Assembly (NCBI GenBank): GCA_942492935.1
Contig: OW818654.1
Span: 744,001-808,000, forward strand
Source of the DNA: JANJUO01 sp942492935
Lineage (GTDB): Bacteria; Bacteroidota; Ignavibacteria; Kapaibacteriales; UBA2268
DNA length: 64,000 bases
Reading direction: 5' to 3'
The notes under the pieces were generated by a model that was not told the DNA's origin, made no database searches, and saw nothing but the letters and a program-made list of their open reading frames with translations. Shown piece by piece: positions 17,526-26,845 of this stretch. The position numbers and the translations under genes were made by a program. Position 1 is the first letter of the stretch. Each line of letters begins with the position of its first letter.

Positions 17526-18095
17526 TTCTGTTGCTCAAGTATAAATTTAATCATCTTTCACTAAAGCCACGTATTGCAGATTCAATAAGCAAGGGGCTGT
17601 CTCAAAAGGTTTCTTTCTGAAACGAGGTCAGAATGACAATTTTTAAACCCCTCCTAAATCCTCCCCAAAGGGAGGACTTTACATATTATTCCTCCCCTTG
17701 GGGAGGTTAGGTGGGGTTTCTTCATTTCAGCATCTAAAGAAAATAGATTCTGAAACGAGGTCAGAATGACGAACGAGAACCACGTCATTCCGACCGTAGA
17801 GAGGAATCCAGTAATAATGATGAAAAGCCCGAAAAAAGTTCACTGGATTTCTCACTTTGTTCGGAATGACGGTATTCAAGAATAGATTCTGAAACAAGTC
17901 CAGAATTACATTTTGTTTTCCGTGTCATTCCGCACTTGATGCGGAATCTAATATTTGCAGATGTCCAACACTTTCAAAGTGTTGGACATCTTGGTTCGAA
18001 AATGACATGAATCGTAGATGGGTTCCTCACTTTGTTCGGAATGACGATATTCAAGAATAGATTCTGAAACGAGTTCAGAACGACAATGTGGAAAT
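17526..18095. repeat. Mosaic of dispersed repeats, including a half MITE and a CCTCCCC element
   Basis: TCTGTTGCTCAAGT at ~17528 through GGCTGTCTCAAAAGG at ~17610 matches the left arm of the element at 24595-24807. A CCTCCTAAATCCTCCCC / GGGGAGGTTAGGTGGGG inverted repeat lies at ~17645-17725, a single copy of the unit tandemly repeated at 57751-58205. ATTCTGAAAC..TTCAGAAT, GTCATTCCGACCGTAGAGAG, CATTCCGCACTTGATGCGG and TGTCCAACACTTTCAAAGTG units follow. Confidence 0.75.
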
Positions 18096-18203
18096 TGCAA
18101 TTCCCAATTATTTTTCATTCCTGTGAAACGAAAAGCATTTTCATGTGTCATTATATATGAGGAGTTTGCAATTTTGGAAAAAGTTTTTTTAGGGTAAGTT
18201 TTT

Positions 18204-19493
18204 ATGTTACGCAATCAAAAAACAAGAGCTTGGCTCTTATCACTTGCAGCTATGGTGCTGCTTTTGTCTAATTATTTTGTGGGATGGGCAGAGGAACCAG
18301 ACCCAAGAATACTATGGGTATATAAAGAATTAAATCAAATCGATGGGTTTTCTGTGCATCCTAATGGTAATGTCTTTGCTTTCAAAAATGCTAATATTTA
18401 TGAAATTGAAGGTAAGACGGGTAAAAATATCACAACTTTTACTTTACCTATTGGTGTAAAGACTATGGTTATAACTGATGATGGAAAATATTTAGTAACT
18501 GCAGGTGGTGATATTGTAAAAACAGATTTGGAATCAAAAGAATCAATGGCAGTTGGAAAAGCATTTTACGTGTATTGTAAACCAAATTCACATACAATTG
18601 CTTATATAAGTTTAGGAACACTTAAAACAATTGGAACTGATTCCTCGATAGTATTATTAGATCTACAGAGTAACCAAAGAACCAACATAAAAACCGAAGA
18701 AGCAATAAGAAATATCGCCTTCTCCCCAGATGGAAAATATTTTGCGACTGCTGGAGTGAAAGAAAATTTAGGTGGAAAGTTCAATACAACATTAAAACTC
18801 TGGGACGCTCAAACTTTGAAGTTGATTAAGGAATTAGAGAGATTTGATGATGAGGATTATCTTATATGGAAAATTCAATTTTCACAGGATAATATGAACG
18901 TTGCTTTTCATTATACTCTCGAATTAGCTATTTATAATACTACAACCTTTGATAAATTTAAGGTATTTAATCAACAATTTCTTAATGATATCAATGATAA
19001 TACATCTGTCATATCTACATTTGCTTTTTTAACTAACGATAATATAATTCTTACATCAAAGAAAACTGTTCTTGCCAATATATTAGACAATTTAGTAAAA
19101 AAAATTATTGATTTCCCTACTTATTCTCACACTATTAACATTAATAAGTCAAAAGATGTTCTATTTGTTAGCACTAAGCATAATAGTGTTTATGGTCCGC
19201 TTGTAGCTGTAGATTTAAAAATAGCATTATCAAATGATACAGAAACCCCATTAAATAAAGAACTTAAATCAGAATATCAAAAAGGAATACTAATAATATC
19301 TGGAATCGAATTAATTAATAATTCAATCCAGCTTGAAATATTTGATATCAACGGAAAATTAATTCATCAACTTGATATTGAATCAAATGGAACTGAATTT
19401 AGATTTCCTATAATCTTACCACAAGGTACTTACTTACTAAATATGGTTGATGGCAACAAAAAGTATTCCTCAAAATTTTTAGTAACAGAGTAG
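18204..19493 (+). CDS. T9SS-sorted WD40-like beta-propeller protein (paralogue A1)
   Basis: 429 residues. The signal peptide 'RAWLLSLAAMVLLLSNYFVG' ends near 'WAEEPDPRILW'. Propeller blades are recognisable by 'FSVHPNGNVFAF', 'ITDDGKYLVTAGG' and 'AFSPDGKYFATAG' followed by 'TTLKLWDAQTLKLIKEL', typical WD40-like repeats. The last ~80 residues are a T9SS sorting domain ('LEIFDINGKLIHQL', then 'GTYLLNMVDGNKKYSSKFLV'). The protein at 58395-59684 is a paralogue: ~90 bases upstream, the signal peptide and the sorting domain are nearly identical while the propeller body differs. Predicted to be a cell-surface or secreted binding protein of unknown ligand. Confidence 0.8.
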   Translation: MLRNQKTRAWLLSLAAMVLLLSNYFVGWAEEPDPRILWVYKELNQIDGFSVHPNGNVFAFKNANIYEIEGKTGKNITTFTLPIGVKTMVITDDGKYLVTAGGDIVKTDLESKESMAVGKAFYVYCKPNSHTIAYISLGTLKTIGTDSSIVLLDLQSNQRTNIKTEEAIRNIAFSPDGKYFATAGVKENLGGKFNTTLKLWDAQTLKLIKELERFDDEDYLIWKIQFSQDNMNVAFHYTLELAIYNTTTFDKFKVFNQQFLNDINDNTSVISTFAFLTNDNIILTSKKTVLANILDNLVKKIIDFPTYSHTININKSKDVLFVSTKHNSVYGPLVAVDLKIALSNDTETPLNKELKSEYQKGILIISGIELINNSIQLEIFDINGKLIHQLDIESNGTEFRFPIILPQGTYLLNMVDGNKKYSSKFLVTE

Positions 19494-19529
19494 GTAATTA
19501 ATAAAATAAGAAGATTTTAGACAATTACC

Positions 19530-19960
19530 AAAGTCTGATATTCCGTACTTGATGCTGAATCTAATATGCAGATGTCCAACACTTTCAAAGTGTTGGACAT
19601 CTTGTTTCGAAAATGACAGTATTCAAGAATAGATTCTGAAACAAGTCCAGAATGAAGAACGAGAACCACGTCATTCCGACCGTAGAGAGGAATCCAGTAA
19701 TAATGATGAAAAGTCCCAAAAAAGTTCACTGGATTTCTCACTTTGTTCCTAATGACATTACATTTATTTGTCATTTTCTTTTTAGCGAAAACAAGGTTTT
19801 CAGTTTTACCTCGAAATGACGGTATTCAAGAATAGATTCTGAAACAAGTTCAGAATGACAGAATTTTCTTATGTTGTATTAGCAACGTAGTTGCGGTATC
19901 TTAGTAGAAAAGATTGATTTTTTTTAAAGCTCCGCAGTACCAATCAAGATAAGTTTTTTT
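19530..19960. repeat. Mosaic of dispersed repeats
   Basis: TGTCCAACACTTTCAAAGTG with GTTGGACATCTTG lies at ~19569-19602; ATTCTGAAACAAGTCCAGAA, GTCATTCCGACCGTAGAGAG and another ATTCTGAAACAAGTTCAGAA follow; a degraded CGCAGCTACG element (TAGCAACGTAGTTGCGGTAT) is at ~19880-19940. The block around 19660-19760 closely matches 17765-17875. Confidence 0.7.
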
Positions 19961-20005
19961 ATTTCATTTTTTTTTATTAATTTTAAATGTATTATAATTT
20001 TGAGA

Positions 20006-20779
20006 ATGAAAATGAAAAAAATAATAATTTTGATTTTGATAAATATATGCTTTGTTGCGGTTTCTTGTTCAATTGCACAACCTGAAAAGGTAAATAATTA
20101 TCCTGATGGATTTGTTGATTTAAGCATTATTGACTCAACAATAATTTACGATATGAGATATTTTACTGACCATAATTTTTTGGGTACTAAAGTTGATGGA
20201 TACGAATGTGCCAAATGTATATTAACCAAAGAAGCGGCAATAGCAGTATCGAATGTGCAAAAAGAATTAAAACCATTTGGATTAACATTAAAAGTTTATG
20301 ACTGTTTCCGCCCCCAAATGGCTGTTGACCATTTTGTAAGATGGGCTAAAGATATTGGAGATACTAAAACTAAGAAAGAGTTTTACCCAGATGTTGATAA
20401 ATCTAATCTTTTTAAAGATGGATATATCGCTGAACGTTCAAGTCATAGTCGCGGCAGTACAATTGACCTTACAATAGTACCATTACCTGTACCAGAGCAA
20501 GAGAAGTATTATTTTGGTTTGCAATTGGTAGAGTGTTACAAACCTGCAAAAGAGAGATTCAAAGATAATACAATTGATATGGGAACAGGTTTTGATTGTT
20601 TTGATGAATTATCACATACAGAAAATTTAAATGTAACTGTTGAACAGCGTGTGGCAAGAAATTTGCTTAGAAGTTTAATGGATAAGTATGGATTTAAGAA
20701 TTACGATATGGAATGGTGGCATTATACTTTAAAAAACGAACCTTATCCAGATACTTATTTTAATTTTCCGATTAAATAA
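20006..20779 (+). CDS. D-Ala-D-Ala dipeptidase, M15D (VanX/DdpX-like), probable lipoprotein
   Basis: About 257 residues from the ATG at 20006 (a TTG at 20000 and another ATG at 20012 are close alternatives). The N-terminal hydrophobic segment ends in 'VAVSC', a possible lipobox. Zinc-peptidase motifs are 'SSHSRGSTIDLT' (S-x-H-x3-G-x3-D) and the catalytic 'MEWWHYT' (E-x2-H). 'YDCFRPQMAVDHF' matches the conserved Tyr-Arg-Pro substrate loop. The enzyme hydrolyses D-Ala-D-Ala in the envelope, probably for wall recycling. No vanH, vanA or vanRS genes are near, so a glycopeptide-resistance role is not supported. Confidence 0.85.
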   Translation: MKMKKIIILILINICFVAVSCSIAQPEKVNNYPDGFVDLSIIDSTIIYDMRYFTDHNFLGTKVDGYECAKCILTKEAAIAVSNVQKELKPFGLTLKVYDCFRPQMAVDHFVRWAKDIGDTKTKKEFYPDVDKSNLFKDGYIAERSSHSRGSTIDLTIVPLPVPEQEKYYFGLQLVECYKPAKERFKDNTIDMGTGFDCFDELSHTENLNVTVEQRVARNLLRSLMDKYGFKNYDMEWWHYTLKNEPYPDTYFNFPIK

Positions 20780-20805
20780 TTTTTTTTACATAAAGAAGAA
20801 AATTC

Positions 20806-21726
20806 ATGAGTAAGACTTTATCAGTTTTTTTTAACATTGACAGAACTTATCTGACTGTGGTAGAGCATACCCCAAAAGGGCTATCTTTGGATTATATAAA
20901 TTCAACCAAAAATAGAATTAATTTCGAAAATCTTGGTGCATCACTTGAGGGAATTAATGAACTTCATGAAATGTTTGATAAACTTCCCGAAGGAATAGTA
21001 AGAACAACTGTAACAGTTCCTGCCGAAGGAGTAATGGTAACTCAATTTCCAGGTAGGAAAAATTTGTCAAATTCAGACTTGCAAAAACTTATTAATCTTG
21101 AATTGAGACAGATTTATCCACAATTTAATTTTGAAGATTTCAAAATCACTATCACTCCATTTTTGGCGAATAATAATAAGCAAACTATGCTTGCGGTAAT
21201 TATACCAATGGAGGATTATGAAACCATAAACAGAATTATGGAGCCATTAAATTTACCTATTACAAACATTGAAATTAGCCAGTTAAATGCACATTCTTGT
21301 TTTATTTATAATTATCCTGAAATGGTGGACAAAACTGTTGCTTTGCTTAGTGTTCAGAGCCAATTTATGGATTTTTCAATTATTAAGAACGGTTCACCTG
21401 CATATTACAGTCTATCAAGTATTTCAAATCCAGAGCTTGTAGGAGAAGTATTTGAAAATGAATACAACAAAATAATACCATCAGTTTTTGATAGTTTAGA
21501 TGCTGTTTATTTTTTTGGTTCAGGACTTAACAAAAATGTAAGTATGGCACTTTGGGAAACTTCAATGCTATTGGGAATTATGGAATCCAAACGATTAAAT
21601 GCATTTAGAATGATGCTCTCAAATTTAGACAGACGAGATAGAGAATACTGTTCGAGAACATTCCAACTTTATCCTGCTTGCGTTGGTGGATGTTTACCAA
21701 CCAAACACGAACATATTAAATTCTAA
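20806..21726 (+). CDS. DUF3822/PilM-like actin-fold protein
   Basis: 306 residues, no signal peptide. The pattern is that of an ASKHA (PilM/FtsA-like) fold: an N-terminal strand pair 'LSVFFNIDRTYLTVVEHTPK', then 'TVTVPAEGVMVTQFPG', 'LINLELRQIYPQFNFEDFKI', and a second half-domain from 'TVALLSVQSQFMDFSIIKNG'. Bacteroidota commonly have a DUF3822 gene just before rsmD, which fits the position 6 bases upstream of rsmD. Whether it works in a pilus-like machine is unknown. The last ~20 residues are rich in Cys and His ('CVGGCLPTKHEH'), which is unusual. Confidence 0.55.
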   Translation: MSKTLSVFFNIDRTYLTVVEHTPKGLSLDYINSTKNRINFENLGASLEGINELHEMFDKLPEGIVRTTVTVPAEGVMVTQFPGRKNLSNSDLQKLINLELRQIYPQFNFEDFKITITPFLANNNKQTMLAVIIPMEDYETINRIMEPLNLPITNIEISQLNAHSCFIYNYPEMVDKTVALLSVQSQFMDFSIIKNGSPAYYSLSSISNPELVGEVFENEYNKIIPSVFDSLDAVYFFGSGLNKNVSMALWETSMLLGIMESKRLNAFRMMLSNLDRRDREYCSRTFQLYPACVGGCLPTKHEHIKF

Positions 21727-21732
21727 ATCATT

Positions 21733-22290
21733 ATGAGAATTATTAGCGGAATTTATGGTGGTAGAAAATACAACAGAAAAGCTCCAGATGGTGTAAGACC
21801 AACACTTGATGCAGTTAGAGAATCAATATTCAATATTCTCAATAATTACATTGATTATGATGACCTAAAAGTTTTGGATATTTGTGCAGGTACAGGAGCA
21901 TTAGGATTCGAAGCATTAAGTAGAGGTGTGGCAAGTTGCGATTTTGTTGATAAATCCAAAAATTCAATAGACTATATCAAAGCTTTCGCACAACATTTAA
22001 ATTTAGATAAGGAATGTTATGAAGTTATTAATGTAGAGGCACTGAAATATTTGCAACAAAAATTATCAGTTCAATATGATTTAATATTTACAGACCCACC
22101 CTATATTGAAAATTTCATCAGTCAAATGACTAAATTTATAGAAGTAAATCAAATCTTAACTATTGATGGAATAATGGTTGTTGAACATAGCTCAAAATCA
22201 ACAATTAGTTATCCTGAAAATTGGGTAATTCTAAGTAAAAAAAATCAAGGTCTTACTTCTTTTGAAGTGGTTCAGAGAAAAGAATTATGA
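21733..22290 (+). CDS. rsmD: 16S rRNA (guanine966-N2)-methyltransferase
   Basis: 185 residues, normal length. The start 'MRIISGIYGGRKYNRKAPDG' and 'RPTLDAVRESIFNIL' are diagnostic. The SAM-binding motif is 'VLDICAGTGALGFEALSRG' and the catalytic motif 'DLIFTDPPY'. It methylates G966 of 16S rRNA during small-subunit assembly. It starts 6 bases after the DUF3822-like gene and should share its transcript. Confidence 0.93.
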   Translation: MRIISGIYGGRKYNRKAPDGVRPTLDAVRESIFNILNNYIDYDDLKVLDICAGTGALGFEALSRGVASCDFVDKSKNSIDYIKAFAQHLNLDKECYEVINVEALKYLQQKLSVQYDLIFTDPPYIENFISQMTKFIEVNQILTIDGIMVVEHSSKSTISYPENWVILSKKNQGLTSFEVVQRKEL

Positions 22291-22454
22291 TATTGTCCAT
22301 AGCTCATATTAATTTACTCAGATAATCTATAATACGCTTACCATAAATTTAATTTGAAAACTAATGTTCAGTTACAAAAAAATTTAATTGCAACTAAATT
22401 TCACTTATATTCGTTTTCATTTTTTTATTTTAATTATTTTTTGGAGTATGATAA

Positions 22455-24083
22455 ATGAATTCCTTTTCAATTTCAGGAAACATTGTTGATATTCATAATC
22501 GTAGAACTTTCCCGGGAACAATAATTGTCGAAAATGGGAAAATTATAAATATAACAGAAGATACTGTTAGTTATGATACATATTTAATGCCCGGTTTTAT
22601 AGATTCACACATTCATATAGAAAGCTCGATGCTTATTCCTTCTGAATTTGCTCGTGAAGCAGTAAAGAAGGGTACTGTTGCCACAGTTTCCGACCCGCAC
22701 GAAATAGCAAATGTTTGCGGTATGGAAGGTATTGACTTTATGTTGAAAAATGGTAAATCAACGCCTTTCAAATTCTTTTTTGGGGCGCCTTCGTGTGTTC
22801 CTGCAACAACTTTTGAAACTGCAGGTGCAGAAATTACGGCAAAGGATATTGAAATTTTACTTAACAACCCTGACATAAAGTATTTAAGTGAAATGATGAA
22901 TTATCCGGGAGTATTGTATGGCTTTCCTGATGTTGTTGAAAAATTAGTTGTTGCCAAAAATGCTGGAAAACCAATTGATGGGCATGCCCCCGGGCTAAAA
23001 GGTGAAATGGCAGAAAAATATATTTCGGCTGGAATTACCACAGACCACGAATGTTTTTCAATTGAAGAAGCATTGGATAAAATTAAATTTGGTATGAAAA
23101 TATTAATACGAGAAGGTTCAGCCGCAAAAAACTTTGATGCATTAAAGCCACTTATTAAATCTCATACAGGAATGGTTATGTTGTGCAGTGATGACAAGCA
23201 TCCTGACGACCTTGTTGAAGGACATATTAATCAATTAGTAAAGAGAGCAGTTTCAGATGGATTTGATTTTTTTGATGTAATGCAAACCGCTGTTATCAAT
23301 CCTATAAATCATTATAAATTAAATGTCGGAACTTTAAGAATTGGCGATGAAGCCGATTTTATTGCTGTTGATAATTTGACTGATTTAAATGTCTTAAAAA
23401 CTTATATTGATGGCATTTTAGTTGCTATAAATGGTGAAACATTAATTGATTCAATACCAACAGAACCGATTAATCAATTTAACTGCACTTTAAAATCAGC
23501 TGACGATTTTAAAATTATGGCAACTGGTAGTAAAATAAAAGTGATTGAAGCATTAGAAGGGCAGTTAATTACCAATCAAATTGAAATTGAAGCAAAAATT
23601 GAAGATGAGAATTTTGTATGTGATATTGAAAATGATATTTTAAAAATATCAGTAGTCAATAGGTATGATGATTCAAAACCAGCTGTTGCTTTCATTAAAA
23701 ATTTTGGGTTAAAATCAGGTGCTATTGCAGGAAGTATCGGGCATGATTCTCATAATATTATTGCTGTTGGTACAAGTGATGAGATGCTTGCAAAAGCAGT
23801 AAATTTAATTATTGAAAATAAAGGTGGCATAGTTGCTGTCGATGAAAATGAAGAATTTGTACTTCCATTGCCTGTTGCAGGATTGATGAGTACAGAATCG
23901 GCTTTAATCGTTGGCGAAAAATATCAGACGATTGACCAGAAGGCAAAACAGTTAGGTTCAAAACTCAAAGCACCATTTATGACTCTATCTTTTATGGCAT
24001 TACTTGTAATTCCATCAATAAAACTTAGCGATAAAGGTTTATTTGATGGAACAAAATTTGAATTTATTAATTTGGCAGGATAA
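22455..24083 (+). CDS. ade: Adenine deaminase
   Basis: 542 residues, the usual length for the Ade amidohydrolase family. Metal site: 'MPGFIDSHIHIESSM' near residue 50, 'TVATVSDPHEIANVCG', then 'PIDGHAPGL' and 'CSDDKHPDDLVEGHI'. The C-terminal domain includes 'SIGHDSHNIIAVGTSDEML'. It converts adenine to hypoxanthine and ammonia in purine salvage. TTGGAG lies ahead of the ATG at a suitable distance. The dut gene starts 1 base after its stop, so the two nucleotide-metabolism genes form an operon. Confidence 0.93.
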   Translation: MNSFSISGNIVDIHNRRTFPGTIIVENGKIINITEDTVSYDTYLMPGFIDSHIHIESSMLIPSEFAREAVKKGTVATVSDPHEIANVCGMEGIDFMLKNGKSTPFKFFFGAPSCVPATTFETAGAEITAKDIEILLNNPDIKYLSEMMNYPGVLYGFPDVVEKLVVAKNAGKPIDGHAPGLKGEMAEKYISAGITTDHECFSIEEALDKIKFGMKILIREGSAAKNFDALKPLIKSHTGMVMLCSDDKHPDDLVEGHINQLVKRAVSDGFDFFDVMQTAVINPINHYKLNVGTLRIGDEADFIAVDNLTDLNVLKTYIDGILVAINGETLIDSIPTEPINQFNCTLKSADDFKIMATGSKIKVIEALEGQLITNQIEIEAKIEDENFVCDIENDILKISVVNRYDDSKPAVAFIKNFGLKSGAIAGSIGHDSHNIIAVGTSDEMLAKAVNLIIENKGGIVAVDENEEFVLPLPVAGLMSTESALIVGEKYQTIDQKAKQLGSKLKAPFMTLSFMALLVIPSIKLSDKGLFDGTKFEFINLAG

Positions 24084-24084
24084 T

Positions 24085-24531
24085 ATGGAATTGAATGTTA
24101 AGATAACAAGAACTGACCGCTACAATGATTTGTCTTTGCCAATTTATGCTACTTCTGGCTCTGCGGGTATGGATGTACTTGCATATTTGAATGAATCGAT
24201 TACTATTCAATCTGGTCAAACAATTATGATTCCAACAGGACTTGCAATTGCTTTACCAGATGGTTTTGAATGTCAAGTTCGTTCGAGAAGTGGTCTGGCG
24301 GCTAAATACGGAATATTTGCGTTAAATGCACCGGGTACTATTGATAGTGATTATCGTGGTGAAATTAAAGTAATTCTTTCAAATTTTGGTAAAGATGCCT
24401 TTACAATTAATAATGGCGATAGAATTGCCCAACTTGTAGTTGCAAAGTATGAAAAAGTAATCTGGAACGAAGTAGATTCTCTTGATGAAACAGAAAGAGG
24501 CGAAGGCGGATTTGGAAGTACAGGATTATAA
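24085..24531 (+). CDS. dut: dUTP diphosphatase
   Basis: 148 residues from the ATG at 24085, which immediately follows the ade stop; longer starts would overlap ade without adding family sequence. All five trimeric dUTPase motifs are present: 'SAGMDV', 'RSRSGLA', 'NAPGTIDSDYRGEIKV', 'RIAQLVV' and the C-terminal 'RGEGGFGSTG'. It hydrolyses dUTP to dUMP and keeps uracil out of DNA. A hairpin terminator follows. Confidence 0.95.
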   Translation: MELNVKITRTDRYNDLSLPIYATSGSAGMDVLAYLNESITIQSGQTIMIPTGLAIALPDGFECQVRSRSGLAAKYGIFALNAPGTIDSDYRGEIKVILSNFGKDAFTINNGDRIAQLVVAKYEKVIWNEVDSLDETERGEGGFGSTGL

Positions 24532-24557
24532 TTTCAGTTGAAAATTTGAATTAAAAA

Positions 24558-24596
24558 AAACTTGTTAAATTTTTGCGATTTGACAAGTTTTGTTTA
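24558..24596 (+). terminator. Terminator of the ade-dut operon
   Basis: AACTTGTTAAAT and ATTTGACAAGTT form a 12-bp stem with one mismatch and a 7-base loop, followed by TTGTTT. The A-run on the 5' side would also help in the opposite direction. Confidence 0.65.
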
Positions 24597-24807
24597 GCAG
24601 ACTGTTGCTCAAGTAATATTGAAATGCTCTATCACATGGCTGTCTCAAAAGGACTTTTTAAGTTGTTTTCAATTTTTAGGGTTGTGAGATATTTATATAT
24701 ATCAACAACTTAGTGCGAAATAGATTCTGAAACAAGTTACTAATAACACCTTTTGAGACAGTCACTTGAAAGATGATGAAATTTATAATTAAGCAACAGA
24801 CTACTAA
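24595..24807. mobile_element. MITE-like element with ~58-bp inverted ends
   Basis: The left arm starts TAGCAGACTGTTGCTCAAGT and ends GGCTGTCTCAAAAGG (~24652). The right arm starts CCTTTTGAGACAGTC (~24749) and ends GCAACAGACTACTA (24806). The arms are imperfect inverted repeats and the ~95-base centre has no coding potential. It contains part of an ATTCTGAAACAAG repeat. The right end coincides with the clpS stop codon. A related half copy is at 17526-17625. No transposase with such ends is in the window. Confidence 0.65.
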
Positions 24808-25103
24808 TATTCAATCTGGGTCATTAATGCAATTTCTTCGAGAATTGAGCTAACCTTTATACATTCTTGCATATCACCAGAATATACTACTGCTTTGCCA
24901 GAATTATGTACTTCAAAAGCTAATTGTTCAGCTCTTTCAGCAGAGCATTTTATTGCCTTTATTAATTGTATGATTACATCATCAAAAGAATGAATTTCAT
25001 CATTGAATAGTATAACCTTAGCGGCATTAACTACATCATCAATAACATCAGTATCACTATCTTCAAACTCAAAAGGGGAAATATCAGAGTAAAATTCATT
25101 CAT
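24804..25103 (-). CDS. clpS: ATP-dependent Clp protease adaptor ClpS
   Basis: 99 residues with a short acidic, flexible N-terminal tail and a ClpS core. 'AKVILFNDEIHSFDDVIIQL' corresponds to the usual 'VLLNDDYTTFDFVI' signature that forms the N-degron pocket, followed by 'AERAEQLAFEVHNSGKAVVY' and a C-terminal helix. ClpS delivers N-degron substrates to ClpA/ClpC. The gene is monocistronic. Its stop codon lies inside the terminal repeat of the adjacent MITE-like element. Confidence 0.9.
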   Translation of the reverse strand: MNEFYSDISPFEFEDSDTDVIDDVVNAAKVILFNDEIHSFDDVIIQLIKAIKCSAERAEQLAFEVHNSGKAVVYSGDMQECIKVSSILEEIALMTQIEY

Positions 25104-25334
25104 AGATAATTCAATTTGTTAATTTAAAAATATAACATTTACAAAATTAAAAAAAAGATTACTAACTACAAAACAATTGAAACAATGTTACTACTTAGAT
25201 GTACTTTTTTATTTTAAATGTGGAAATTCACTTTCATGCCAAGTTTAATTCAAAGATAAAAGATATAATTCATTGATGATTATCCAATCGAAATTACCTG
25301 TTTGTAATAAAAAATAGGGGGTTGACTCAATAGG

Positions 25335-25690
25335 TGTCATTCCGCACTTGATGCGGAATCCAATGTATGCAGATGTCCTATACTTTCGAAGTGTAGGACA
25401 TCTTGTTTCGAAAATGATATGAATCGTGCGTGGATTCTGAAACAAGTTCAGAATGACAATTTGTTTTTCGTGTCATTCCGCACTTGATGCGGAATCCAAT
25501 GTATGCAGATGTCCAAAACTTTCAAAGTGTTGGACATCTTGTTTTGAATTACAAGGACAGTGGATTCTGAAACGAGTTCAGAATGACAATTTGTTTTTCG
25601 TGTCATTCCGCACTTGATGCGGAATCTAATATGCAGATGTCCAACACTTTCAAAGTGTTGGACATCTTGTTTCGAAAATGACATAAATCT
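25335..25690. repeat. Three tandem repeat cassettes downstream of the cytochrome gene
   Basis: The order CATTCCGCACTTGATGCGGAATC, ATGCAGATGTCC..GGACATCTTG, ATTCTGAAAC..GTTCAGAATGACAATTTG occurs three times (from ~25337, ~25471 and ~25603) with a period near 133 bases. The preceding 25104-25334 is AT-rich with nothing recognised. Confidence 0.75.
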
Positions 25691-25719
25691 TATACTGGGT
25701 GATTCTTTTATTACAAAAA

Positions 25720-26700
25720 TCAATTCTTACTTGCAGGTTTAAAATGAGAAATAAGATTGTCCTGTGGTTTTAATGTCCTTAAATATTGATAAATGGCAGA
25801 TAAATCCTGCTCACTCATACCTCCATACATGGTCCAAGGCATTGTTGTTTGGAATGAACCGGGAGCAACTTTTGGTGAAGTGTAAGTTGAATCAACAAAA
25901 TGCTTAAATCGGGCTATGAATTTCTCTTCAGACCAACTTCCTATCCCGGTTGGATGTGGTGTAATATTAGCAGAAACTGTAACTGTACCATCAGGATTCT
26001 TAAATTCAAAACCTCCAGCGAATGGTTCGCCAACAAATTTTCCTTTTTCTTGTTTAGTATGGCAATCATTGCAACTTGCCGCAGTAACAAGATATTTTCC
26101 ATAATTAACTTTATCATCTGGTGATGGCATTTTTGAAAATTTTGCTTTACTTGGAATAGTATTTAATATGAAATTCATAGGGAAAGTTGCACTTGAAGGT
26201 TGCGTTTTATTTTCGATTGGTTCAAGTGTTCTAATATAAGCAATTACGGCTTTAATATCATTTTCATCAAGTTGTCCATAACTAATATGTGGCATTATTG
26301 GGAATAATGCTCTGCCATCTTTGGATACACCTGATGTTATGGCTCTGAAAATCTCGCCATCAGTCCAATTTTTTAGATTTGCTGGCGTAATATTACTTGC
26401 AACAAAACTGCCTGGGAATCCTAATTTCTCGTCAAAAACTTCCCCGCCTTTTCCAAAAGTTCCTTCTTTTGGTGGGGCTGCAAATAAAGTCCAGTCTCTT
26501 GTAGAATGGCAATCAATACATACCATTACATTGTTTGCAAGATACTTGCCACGCTCTATTTGCTTCGGATTCATTTCAATTGTAATATTGGGAGCATCAC
26601 CGACATTGGGAAGCATAGTTTTTAGATAAATCAGCAAACCTGCGATAATCAGTACAATTGCAACCAAAATAAAGGCAGATATTTTAAAAGCTTTTTTCAT
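25720..26700 (-). CDS. Membrane-anchored diheme cytochrome c
   Basis: 326 residues. An N-terminal hydrophobic helix ('ISAFILVAIVLIIAGLLIYL') should anchor the protein to the cytoplasmic membrane. Two heme-c motifs follow: 'CIDCH' near residue 61 and 'CNDCH' near residue 209, each in a mono-heme domain with a downstream Met ligand candidate ('IMPHIS', 'TMPWTMYGGM'). The fold resembles diheme subunits of alcohol or aldehyde dehydrogenases. It should carry electrons in the periplasm; the donor is unknown, since no dehydrogenase is adjacent. Confidence 0.85.
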   Translation of the reverse strand: MKKAFKISAFILVAIVLIIAGLLIYLKTMLPNVGDAPNITIEMNPKQIERGKYLANNVMVCIDCHSTRDWTLFAAPPKEGTFGKGGEVFDEKLGFPGSFVASNITPANLKNWTDGEIFRAITSGVSKDGRALFPIMPHISYGQLDENDIKAVIAYIRTLEPIENKTQPSSATFPMNFILNTIPSKAKFSKMPSPDDKVNYGKYLVTAASCNDCHTKQEKGKFVGEPFAGGFEFKNPDGTVTVSANITPHPTGIGSWSEEKFIARFKHFVDSTYTSPKVAPGSFQTTMPWTMYGGMSEQDLSAIYQYLRTLKPQDNLISHFKPASKN

Positions 26701-26845
26701 AATTCCTCCAAAAATAAATTATTAAATATCAAATAAATTTCCAAATAAATATTTAGCAAAAACTAAATACAATATTATGCAAAACTAAATAAAATTTGAT
26801 TTTGAACCAAATAATTTTGATAGTTTTTTCAACAAGAAAAAAATG

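Noticed and set aside
20006..20779. VanX homologue as vancomycin resistance
   Set aside because: No vanH, vanA/B or vanRS genes are in the vicinity, and M15D dipeptidases are common in wall recycling.
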